The position numbers were made by a program, and so were the translations under genes. Shown in pieces: positions 1 through 5,551 of a stretch of DNA of 15,239 nt (within the stretch, counting starts at the first letter, position 1; each line of letters begins with the position of its first letter). The notes under the pieces are model-generated. The model did not search any database and had not been told where the DNA came from. It saw only the letters and a program-made list of their open reading frames with translations. Origin of the DNA: Scatosoma sp045128175 (GTDB taxonomy: Bacteria > Bacillota > Clostridia > Christensenellales > Borkfalkiaceae); the NCBI GenBank assembly GCA_045128175.1, contig JBGVRF010000149.1, positions 1 to 15,239 on the forward strand, given 5' to 3'.

Positions 1-93
1 ACACTTTCCTGCGCATTTGACAAGCGGTTACGGAAAATATTTAAAAAAATTACCATTTTTTCACAAAATGCTGTATTTCCTTTCACAATCACG

Positions 94-102
94 TGTTATA
101 AT
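94..102 (+). promoter_or_regulatory. Possible extended -10 element (TGT-TATAAT)
   Basis: A perfect TATAAT at 97-102 is preceded by TG at 94-95, the extended -10 pattern that can work without a good -35. No TTGACA-like hexamer lies at the right distance. A purine-rich AGAAAGAGG follows at 112-120, but no credible gene starts after it, so this could be chance or the start of a long leader or small RNA. Confidence 0.25.
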
Positions 103-288
103 CAGAAAAAAAGAAAGAGGAAACGTACGAACGGAAGACGTAGCCGTTTTCAATGCCGAAAGAATCTTTATCGCGCGCTTTCTCGGGCAGCGGAAACGCC
201 CTCTCCGCCGTCACGGGCTTCAAGGGCGCGAAAAGGCAAATTAAAAGCGGGTAGGGGGGATTTTCTTGAAAAATTTCCCTTCAATCGC

Positions 289-317
289 TTGACAAGCGGC
301 GGAGAAACAGCTATACT
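289..317 (+). promoter_or_regulatory. Sigma-A promoter of the MarR gene
   Basis: A perfect -35 TTGACA (289-294) is followed by exactly 17 bp and a -10 TATACT (312-317, one mismatch from TATAAT). Transcription should start near 323-325, giving a leader of about 60 nt before the ATG at 384. It is among the closest to consensus of the promoters in the window. Confidence 0.85.
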
Positions 318-326
318 ATAAATAGT

Positions 327-348
327 TGGGTAAATTAGGAATTACCCA
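327..348. promoter_or_regulatory. Palindrome over the MarR gene's transcription start: candidate autoregulatory operator
   Basis: The arms TGGGTAA (327-333) and TTACCCA (342-348) are perfect inverted repeats separated by 8 nt, beginning about ten bases after the -10 hexamer. MarR dimers usually bind inverted repeats of roughly 16-22 bp overlapping the promoter of their own gene, so position and size fit. There is no T-tract behind it, so it is not a terminator. That this MarR binds it is inference. Confidence 0.55.
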
Positions 349-383
349 CAAAAGAATACAAACAAAATGGAAGAGGTAAATTT

Positions 384-896
384 ATGGCAACCAAACAGAA
401 AAGCGCGCCTGCGGTAAAAAAGGTAAGTAAAAACGAAAAATATTTGGGTATGGTATTTTCGATTTTAAAAAAACGTGAGAGCATCGTCATTTCCGACAGA
501 GATACTCAGTTCAACAATACCGAGTTGCGCTTGCTCAGCGAGATCATCACCGCAAAGTATGAAGGAAATCGACTTATTTCCACACAGCTGGCAAAATTGC
601 TTGGTATCACCCGTTCGGCGGTATCGCAGATCGTCAATCGTTTGGAGGCGCAAGGCGTTGTGGAACGCGTTGCGGACGACGTGGACAGAAAGATTGCGTA
701 CATTGAGGTTACGGAAGCGGCGATGGACGCATACGGCGAAGATCTTAAGAGCAGCGCGGAGTTTATCGGTAAAGTCGTTAAAAACTTTGGTGAGGATAAT
801 TTCAATCAGATGTGCAAGCTTTTCGACGAATTTGTAGAAGTTATCGATAAGGAAAGAGCGAACGGCGAGGCTTTGAGATTTTCGAGAAGAAAATAA
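384..896 (+). CDS. MarR-family winged-helix transcriptional regulator
   Basis: This 170-residue protein has the MarR layout: an N-terminal helix, then a winged helix-turn-helix. The helix-turn-helix spans about residues 63-90, with the recognition segment around ITRSAVSQIVNRLEAQG, followed by the wing at about 91-110 containing the conserved Asp-Arg-Lys (101-103). C-terminal helices (about 111-160) would form the dimer interface. The first 18 residues are a basic tail longer than in most MarR proteins. The start is the ATG at 384, preceded by GGAAGAGG. MarR proteins usually repress small exporter or stress operons and are released by a small ligand. Here the next gene is an exporter, which fits. 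The ligand cannot be told. The gene has its own consensus promoter and a terminator after it. Confidence 0.93.
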   Translation: MATKQKSAPAVKKVSKNEKYLGMVFSILKKRESIVISDRDTQFNNTELRLLSEIITAKYEGNRLISTQLAKLLGITRSAVSQIVNRLEAQGVVERVADDVDRKIAYIEVTEAAMDAYGEDLKSSAEFIGKVVKNFGEDNFNQMCKLFDEFVEVIDKERANGEALRFSRRK

Positions 897-918
897 CAAG
901 CATAATCAAAAAACAATA

Positions 919-956
919 AAAGAGGGCGGGTTTTTTTTCCCGCTTTCTTTCTTTTT
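919..956 (+). terminator. Intrinsic terminator after the MarR gene
   Basis: A core stem GCGGG (926-930) / CCCGC (939-943) closes a loop of eight Ts. The stem extends outward through G-T and A-T pairs to 919-930 with 939-950, about 12 bp. It is followed by CTTTCTTTTT. It lies between the regulator and the exporter, so it may act as an attenuator for the latter. Confidence 0.8.
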
Positions 957-1065
957 AAGGGAAGAAAAATACCCTGTGGGGGATTTTAAAGAAATCGGGG
1001 GCAAAAAACGTAAAAAAACCGAAAGATCGGAATAGATATACAATGGCAAATATGGAGAACGTGTT

Positions 1066-3813
1066 ATGTTGCAGTTAAAAGACATCAAAAAGGATTATCA
1101 GACGGCGGGGTACGTCGTGCCTGCTCTTAAAGGGATCAACCTGCGGTTTCGTCGCAACGAGTTTGTATCCATTCTCGGACAGTCCGGTTGCGGAAAAACG
1201 ACTCTTTTGAATATTATCGGCGGCTTGGATCATTATACTTCAGGGGATCTCGTCATTTGCGGCGTGTCCACGAAAGATTATAAGGATCGGGATTGGGACG
1301 TATACAGAAACCACCGTATCGGATTCGTGTTTCAATCGTATAATCTCATTCCGCATCAAACGGTCCTGGGCAACGTCGAGTTGGCGCTAACGATCGCAGG
1401 CATTTCCAAAGAGGAACGAAGAAGACGCGCGGAGGAAGCGCTCGTCCGCGTAGGACTCGCAAACGAATTCAATAAGCGCCCCAATCAGCTTTCGGGCGGT
1501 CAAATGCAACGTGTGGCAATCGCGCGCGCTTTGGTCAACAATCCCGAAATATTGCTCGCTGACGAGCCTACGGGCGCGTTAGATACCGCGACCAGCGTAC
1601 AGATCATGGACCTGATCCGCGAGATCGCAGGCGAACGCCTCGTCATCATGGTCACGCACAACCCCGAGCTCGCGGAGGAATATTCCACCCGTATCGTTCG
1701 GCTTCAAGACGGTTTGGTCGTTTCCGACTCCAACCCTTACGACGTAGAAGAGGAAGCCGAGGAAGAAAACGCGGCGGAGACGGTAGAACCGGAACGGGCG
1801 GAAGCAGAAGCACTCGCGACGGCAGAAGGAGCAGAAAGCGGCAAGCGTTCGTTCTCCGAACGCTGGGCATCGTTCAAGGCAAACGCCGCGAACCGCCGCA
1901 AGGAGAAAAAACGCCGCGAAAGATCGTCGATGTCCTTCAAGACTTCGTTGGGGCTCAGCGCGCGCAACCTTGCTTCCAAACGAGGTCGGACGATCGTGAC
2001 TTCGGTTGCGGGCAGCATTGGTATCATCAGCGTATGTTTGGTGTTGGCTCTTTCTAACGGTTTCAACGGCTATATTCTGAAAACCGAAGAGGATATGTTG
2101 TCTTACTATCCCATCGAGGTTACGGAAACGACGCTGGATATGACCGCCATCATTACGGGAATGAGCTCGGCAACGGATATGCCTGATCTTTCTCAGCTGG
2201 ACAATAAAGTTTACGTGAATTCCTTTTTGACGAACATTGCGCAGGGTATGCAGGTCTCCAACGATCTTTCTCCCGAATATGCCGCGTATCTCGAATCCAT
2301 GGATAAGAGCCTGTATTCCGCCATTCAATACAGCTACGGTACGACCCTTTCCAACAACCTGTTTACCCGAGTGGAAACGGGCGTCGAGGGGGAAGAAGGC
2401 TACCCCGTGATGACGCAGTATATGTCTCTTGCGACTTTGAAAGAGTTTTATAAATCCGAATTGAGCAAGCAGGATGTGAAATATGCGCAGCTTGCCTATC
2501 TTGTCGATTATCTGGGTAGCGTATACGGCAAAATGCCCGGTACGGCAGATCTTTCGGACGAACGCTATGGCGAATACGTTTTATCGCAGTATGATATAAT
2601 CGCAAAAAGCGCGAATAGCGCGACGGGTTTTCCGACTTCTTCGAACGAAGCGGTGCTGGTCATTGGCGGCAATAACGACATGACCGACCTTACGTTGGCA
2701 CAGTTAGGATTTATTTCCGAAGAGGATTTCCTCGGTCTGTTCAATGAAAACGGCGAAAAGGTAGAGGATATGCTAATCGATTTCCGGTCGATCTTCGATA
2801 AAGAATACGTGCTTTATGACAACGACGTCGTATATAAGAAGGCAGACGCAAACAGCGCGTATGCATACGATTATTCGGGCAAGCGCGCTTCGCTGGAGGT
2901 AAACGAGGACGGGATCCCTATCAAGATAACGGGTATCCTTCGTCTTAAAGAGGGACTCACTTACGGCTGTCTTTCCTCCGGGCTCAACGTTACGGAAAAG
3001 CTGGTGCTGGATTATATCGAACGGAATAAAGATTCCGCAGTGGCGCGGTATATTACGGAGGAAAGCGCGTTTTTGCCTTCCGGTTCGGACTCCGCTTCGT
3101 CTATGGGGTTCAGCGGCGGCGTACTGATCGCCAACAAACCGGCGGCGGAAACGGTGAAGTCGCACTATTACGCAATGCCCGGCGGGGCGCTGTATATTCT
3201 CTACGATGAAACGGCGGCATTGCAGACGTTAGGGGCAAGCGACGTGATCAGTGCTATCAGTATTTATACGACCAATTTCGAAGCGAAAGAAGGCTTGATG
3301 GCGCATCTGGACGCATGGAATACGCGTTACGCAGACGAGGAGGCCAAACAGGTGCGTTACACCGATAGGGTCGGGTTAATGATGGGTATGGTGCAGACGA
3401 TGTTGAACGCTGTCACGTACGTGTTGGTCGCATTCACGGCCATCTCACTGGTCGTTTCGTCGGTTATGATCGGGATCATCACCTACGTTTCGGTCGTGGA
3501 ACGAACGAAAGAGATCGGCGTGTTGCGTTCGTTGGGCGCCCGAAAGAAGGATATCAAAAACCTGTTCAATGCGGAAACCTTCATCATAGGGCTTGCTTCC
3601 GGTTTATTCGGAGTTATCGTAACGTATTTGCTTTCTTTCGGCGTAAACGCCCTTTTGGGTGCTTTGACGGGAATCTCGACTTTGGCGGATCTGCCCCTTC
3701 TGTCCGCTTTTATCATGGTCGTCATCAGTATCACGTTGACCCTTATCAGCGGTCTGATCCCCGCGCAGGCGGCGGCGAAGAAAGATCCCGTGGTCGCTCT
3801 CCGCACCGAGTAA
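1066..3813 (+). CDS. ABC exporter, ATPase fused to MacB/FtsX-type permease
   Basis: The 915-residue chain starts with a complete nucleotide-binding domain: Walker A GQSGCGKT (38-45), Q-loop Gln90, signature LSGGQ (142-146), Walker B ILLADE (162-167) and H-loop His198. An acidic then strongly basic linker runs from about 227 to 288. One membrane segment (about 307-333), an outside domain of about 445 residues, and three C-terminal membrane segments (about 779-808, 836-866, 878-899) follow. The motif VERTKEIGVLRSLGA between the second and third segments is typical of the FtsX/MacB permease domain. A homodimer would be a full type VII ABC system, moving peptides, lipids or drugs or doing mechanical work on the envelope. 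The substrate is unknown. The ATG at 1066 has GGAG 8 nt upstream. No good promoter precedes it, so it probably depends on read-through from the MarR promoter. Confidence 0.93.
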   Translation: MLQLKDIKKDYQTAGYVVPALKGINLRFRRNEFVSILGQSGCGKTTLLNIIGGLDHYTSGDLVICGVSTKDYKDRDWDVYRNHRIGFVFQSYNLIPHQTVLGNVELALTIAGISKEERRRRAEEALVRVGLANEFNKRPNQLSGGQMQRVAIARALVNNPEILLADEPTGALDTATSVQIMDLIREIAGERLVIMVTHNPELAEEYSTRIVRLQDGLVVSDSNPYDVEEEAEEENAAETVEPERAEAEALATAEGAESGKRSFSERWASFKANAANRRKEKKRRERSSMSFKTSLGLSARNLASKRGRTIVTSVAGSIGIISVCLVLALSNGFNGYILKTEEDMLSYYPIEVTETTLDMTAIITGMSSATDMPDLSQLDNKVYVNSFLTNIAQGMQVSNDLSPEYAAYLESMDKSLYSAIQYSYGTTLSNNLFTRVETGVEGEEGYPVMTQYMSLATLKEFYKSELSKQDVKYAQLAYLVDYLGSVYGKMPGTADLSDERYGEYVLSQYDIIAKSANSATGFPTSSNEAVLVIGGNNDMTDLTLAQLGFISEEDFLGLFNENGEKVEDMLIDFRSIFDKEYVLYDNDVVYKKADANSAYAYDYSGKRASLEVNEDGIPIKITGILRLKEGLTYGCLSSGLNVTEKLVLDYIERNKDSAVARYITEESAFLPSGSDSASSMGFSGGVLIANKPAAETVKSHYYAMPGGALYILYDETAALQTLGASDVISAISIYTTNFEAKEGLMAHLDAWNTRYADEEAKQVRYTDRVGLMMGMVQTMLNAVTYVLVAFTAISLVVSSVMIGIITYVSVVERTKEIGVLRSLGARKKDIKNLFNAETFIIGLASGLFGVIVTYLLSFGVNALLGALTGISTLADLPLLSAFIMVVISITLTLISGLIPAQAAAKKDPVVALRTE

Positions 3814-3827
3814 AGCGACGTATCTGC
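3811..3827 (+). repeat. Direct repeat TAAAGCGACGTATYTGC, copy 1
   Basis: This 17-mer matches the copy at 3939-3955 in 16 of 17 positions. Its first three bases are the stop codon of the ABC gene. It forms the left part of a hairpin, GCGACG (3815-3820) / CGTCGC (3827-3832) with a 6-nt loop. No T-tract follows, so it does not look like a terminator. Confidence 0.6.
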
Positions 3828-3851
3828 GTCGCAATACTGTGTCAAGCTTGC

Positions 3852-3898
3852 GTTTTCTCTCGGTCACGTACGTTTCAGTACGCTCCCGTCGAGAAAGC
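3852..3898. repeat. Long imperfect hairpin
   Basis: Outer arms around TTTCTC (3854-3859) and GAGAAA (3891-3896), extended by one G-C and one T-G pair, enclose an inner stem CGTAC (3867-3871) / GTACG (3878-3882) with a 6-nt loop. It has no T-tract. Its look is that of a dispersed palindromic repeat, but only one copy is visible here. Confidence 0.45.
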
Positions 3899-3938
3899 CG
3901 CGCTTTCCTTGTCTTGCTCGTATCTCCGCCGTTTTACG

Positions 3939-3955
3939 TAAAGCGACGTATTTGC
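3939..3955 (+). repeat. Direct repeat TAAAGCGACGTATYTGC, copy 2
   Basis: Second copy of the 17-mer, with T where copy 1 has C at position 14. Here it begins inside the small palindrome TTTACGTAAA (3933-3942) and runs into an imperfect hairpin ending at about 3960, directly before the first GAATTG unit. Confidence 0.6.
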
Positions 3956-3963
3956 TACGCAGC

Positions 3964-4024
3964 GAATTGACCTACGGTCGCGAATTGCGCCCGAAGTGCG
4001 CATGAATTGACAACTGCGTTGGTC
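3964..4024. repeat. Array of three GAATTG-headed short hairpins
   Basis: GAATTG occurs at 3964, 3982 and 4004. Each is followed directly by a small stem-loop that uses its last G: GACC-TAC-GGTC (3969-3979), GCGC-N7-GCGC (3987-4001) and GACAAC-TGC-GTTGGTC with one bulged G (4009-4024). The common plan is GAATT, then a G...C stem, usually with a 3-nt loop. This regularity is unlikely to be chance and looks like a modular palindromic repeat. Confidence 0.6.
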
Positions 4025-4116
4025 ATTGCGGCTGTTGTAAAAATGTAGTGGCGGAAAGTCTTCCCTTTGGAGGAAAAGGTGTTGAGCGAATGTGAAAAAA
4101 AAGGTTGCCAATTTAC

Positions 4117-4136
4117 GACGGCGTAGCCGTCAATTC
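4117..4136 (-). repeat. Inverted copy of the GAATTG hairpin unit in the hydrolase leader
   Basis: Read on the minus strand, this is GAATT followed by the perfect stem GACGGC-TAC-GCCGTC. It has the same header and TAC loop as the unit at 3964-3979. On the plus strand the hairpin ends 13 nt before the hydrolase gene's AGGGGA ribosome binding site, so it could influence translation. Confidence 0.6.
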
Positions 4137-4155
4137 ACTATAAAAGGGGAAAACC

Positions 4156-5064
4156 ATGAAAACAAAAACTTTTACAATTATATCCGATTTCGACGGACTC
4201 GCATTACAAGGCGCACTTATCGAGCCGCATGGCGAAAAAAAGGCGATCGTCCAGATCGTCCACGGTATGTGCGAGTACAAAGAACGCTATTTTCCGTTTA
4301 TGCAATTCCTTGCCGAACACGGTTACATTGCCGTCTGCCACGACCAGCGCGGTCACGGCGACAGCGTGTTGCCAAATGAACCTCGCGGTTTTTTCGGCGA
4401 TTATGACGGCGTGGCGATCGTAGATGACGCCGCGCAGGTGACCGAATATCTCAAGACCCGATACCCAGGGCTGAAAGTATTTCTGTTCGGGCACAGTATG
4501 GGCTCTATGGTCGTGCGTTGCTATCTTCGTGAATATGATGTAAAGATCGACAAATTGGTCGTTTGCGGCTCGCCCAGTGAAAACCCGCTGGCGGGCGTGG
4601 CGATCGGGCTGGAAAAGACCGTCCGCCTCTTCCGCGGCGCGCGGCACACAAGTAAAATGTTGGCCTACCTTTCCACTGGCAAAGGGGACGAAAATTTCCC
4701 GAACGAAGGCAAGGACGCATGGCTCAGTCACAACCGTGAAAATATTCAAGAATTTCAAACCAATCCCAAAAGTAATTTTACCTTTACCTGTAACGGCTTT
4801 GAAAATCTGTTCAAGCTGATGAAACGCACGTATACGAAAAAGGGCTATCGGTTGCAAAACGTCGAGCTTCCCATTCGTTTTATCGCAGGTAGCGACGACG
4901 CGGTGATCGGAAGCGAGGACCAATGGCTGAAGGCAATCGGTTTTTTACGGGAAGTGGGCTATAAAAACGTAAGCGGAAAGCTCTATCACGGACTTCGTCA
5001 CGAACTGCTCAACGAAATGGAAAACGAGCAGGTCTATGCGGATCTGCTGGCGTTTTTCGATTGA
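4156..5064 (+). CDS. Alpha/beta hydrolase, monoglyceride lipase/lysophospholipase type
   Basis: The 302-residue protein has a full serine hydrolase set: oxyanion-hole HG (36-37), nucleophile elbow GHSMGS with Ser114, an acid in AGSDD (Asp247 or Asp248), and His282 in GLRHEL. The segment HDQRGHGDS (62-70) and the cap between about 150 and 225 match the Hydrolase_4 group, whose members cleave monoacylglycerols or lysophospholipids. No signal peptide is visible, so it should act in the cytoplasm or at the inner membrane face. The ATG at 4156 has AGGGGA at 4145-4150. The substrate is not fixed by the sequence; carboxylesterase activity is equally possible. No clear terminator separates it from the exporter upstream. 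Confidence 0.9.
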   Translation: MKTKTFTIISDFDGLALQGALIEPHGEKKAIVQIVHGMCEYKERYFPFMQFLAEHGYIAVCHDQRGHGDSVLPNEPRGFFGDYDGVAIVDDAAQVTEYLKTRYPGLKVFLFGHSMGSMVVRCYLREYDVKIDKLVVCGSPSENPLAGVAIGLEKTVRLFRGARHTSKMLAYLSTGKGDENFPNEGKDAWLSHNRENIQEFQTNPKSNFTFTCNGFENLFKLMKRTYTKKGYRLQNVELPIRFIAGSDDAVIGSEDQWLKAIGFLREVGYKNVSGKLYHGLRHELLNEMENEQVYADLLAFFD

Positions 5065-5097
5065 GGAAACCTCGCGGGCGCGTTTTATAAAATAAGG

Positions 5098-5133
5098 GCT
5101 CTGTCGCTAATCAGCCGTTGATTGTAACAGAGC
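5098..5133. other. Two-step hairpin between hydrolase and DUF378 genes
   Basis: Outer arms GCTCTGT (5098-5104) / ACAGAGC (5127-5133) enclose inner arms AATCA (5109-5113) / TGATT (5119-5123). A TTAAAATAAAAAAAG tract follows on the plus strand, rather than Ts, so it is not a standard terminator in that direction. A TAAAAT at 5157-5162 may be the -10 of the DUF378 gene, with only a poor -35. Confidence 0.45.
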
Positions 5134-5187
5134 TTAAAATAAAAAAAGAAAACGCATAAAATTTCGATGCTGTGACATACTGCTTGC

Positions 5188-5194
5188 AGGAGGG
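5188..5194 (+). promoter_or_regulatory. Ribosome binding site fixing the DUF378 start
   Basis: AGGAGGG lies 7 nt before the ATG at 5202. It selects this start over an in-frame upstream codon at 5172 that would add ten residues not seen in the family. Confidence 0.8.
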
Positions 5195-5201
5195 AACGAT
5201 T

Positions 5202-5429
5202 ATGCGTATCATCAATATCATTTCTTATATTTTGGTAATCCTCGGCGCATTGAATTGGGGTTTGTTCGGGTTCTTTGATTTTAACCTTGTATCCTCGATT
5301 TTCAACGGCGCGCGTTCGGCAGGTTCGATCATTGTCTATTCGTTGATCGCGCTTGCGGCGTTGTGGCTGATCCTTTCGCCGTTCATTACCGGCGGAGCGC
5401 TGTTGTTCAGAGACAGACGCGCGGACTAA
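5202..5429 (+). CDS. DUF378 family small membrane protein
   Basis: This is a 75-residue protein with two membrane segments (about 5-25 and 41-60). The segment ILGALNWGLFG (13-23) followed by an aromatic/Asp pair and FNLVSSIF is the hallmark of DUF378 (YuzA-like) proteins. The later YSLIALAALWLI is also typical, and length is normal for the family. The function of DUF378 is unknown. It sits between its own candidate -10 at 5157 and a clear terminator at 5445, so it may be a single-gene unit. The C-terminus (FRDRRAD) is charged and probably cytoplasmic by the positive-inside rule. Confidence 0.88.
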   Translation: MRIINIISYILVILGALNWGLFGFFDFNLVSSIFNGARSAGSIIVYSLIALAALWLILSPFITGGALLFRDRRAD

Positions 5430-5444
5430 GCCTCGCGGCAACGT

Positions 5445-5491
5445 AAACGGATCTTATCTTCGTCTATATGGCGTTGATAAGGTCCGTTTTT
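5445..5491 (+). terminator. Intrinsic terminator after the DUF378 gene
   Basis: A 14-bp stem (5445-5458 with 5476-5489, one G-T pair, core ACGGATCTTATC) closes a 17-nt loop and runs into TTTTT. It lies 16 nt after the stop codon. It is back to back with the minus-strand terminator at 5502-5531. Confidence 0.8.
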
Positions 5492-5501
5492 ACTTGCATA
5501 T

Positions 5502-5531
5502 AAAAAGACGCGACTCCGTTTGGAGTCGCGT
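5502..5531 (-). terminator. Intrinsic terminator of the DUF1508 gene
   Basis: A perfect 10-bp stem ACGCGACTCC (5508-5517) / GGAGTCGCGT (5522-5531) has a 4-nt loop. On the minus strand it is followed by CTTTTTATA (complement of 5499-5507). It lies 20 nt beyond the minus-strand stop codon at 5552. The weak TTCTT on the other side could give some bidirectional activity. Confidence 0.88.
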
Positions 5532-5551
5532 TCTTGCGTTTGATAGGGCGA

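Larger units (their letters stand above)
1..383. other. Leader and intergenic region upstream of the MarR gene
   Basis: No convincing gene lies here. The stretch holds an extended -10 element (94-102), a near-consensus promoter (289-317) and a palindrome (327-348). The 11-mer TTGACAAGCGG occurs twice, at 17-27 and at 289-299. The second copy is the -35 of the MarR promoter. The first has no good -10 at the right distance. A 33-codon ATG frame at 153-254 has no ribosome binding site and I do not call it a gene. An imperfect GGGGATTTT/AAAAATTTCCC hairpin near 254-279 lacks a following T-tract. Confidence 0.6.
3814..4155. other. Gene-free spacer packed with short hairpins
   Basis: No coding frame here is credible. 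It contains, in order: a hairpin at 3815-3832, a long imperfect hairpin at 3852-3898, a second copy of a 17-nt repeat at 3939-3955, three GAATTG-headed hairpins at 3964-4024, a possible 15-codon leader frame at 4079-4126, and an inverted GAATTG unit at 4117-4136. I find no clear intrinsic terminator for the ABC gene and no convincing promoter for the hydrolase gene, so the two may share a transcript. Confidence 0.65.

Noticed and set aside
17..244. 75-codon frame opening with TTG at the left edge
   Set aside because: Its start codon is part of a TTGACA, there is no ribosome binding site, and the composition changes sharply along the frame.
153..254. 33-codon ATG frame before the MarR promoter
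   Set aside because: An in-frame stop lies just upstream and no ribosome binding site is present; no recognisable motif.
969..982. ATACCC / GGGGAT as a second MarR half-site before the exporter
   Set aside because: It does not match the arms TGGGTAA/TTACCCA well and lacks symmetry over the same length.
1579..2328. Long minus-strand frame opposite the exporter ATPase
   Set aside because: It is a shadow of a fully conserved coding region; no family features.
4007..4044. TTGACA followed by TAAAAAT as a hydrolase promoter
   Set aside because: The spacer would be 25 bp, too long, and the TTGACA is part of a GAATTG repeat unit.
3875..4111. Minus-strand frame of 78 codons in the spacer
   Set aside because: It runs through the hairpin repeats and has no ribosome binding site or domain.
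4204..4923. Minus-strand 239-codon frame opposite the hydrolase
   Set aside because: Shadow of the hydrolase gene, which carries an intact catalytic triad.
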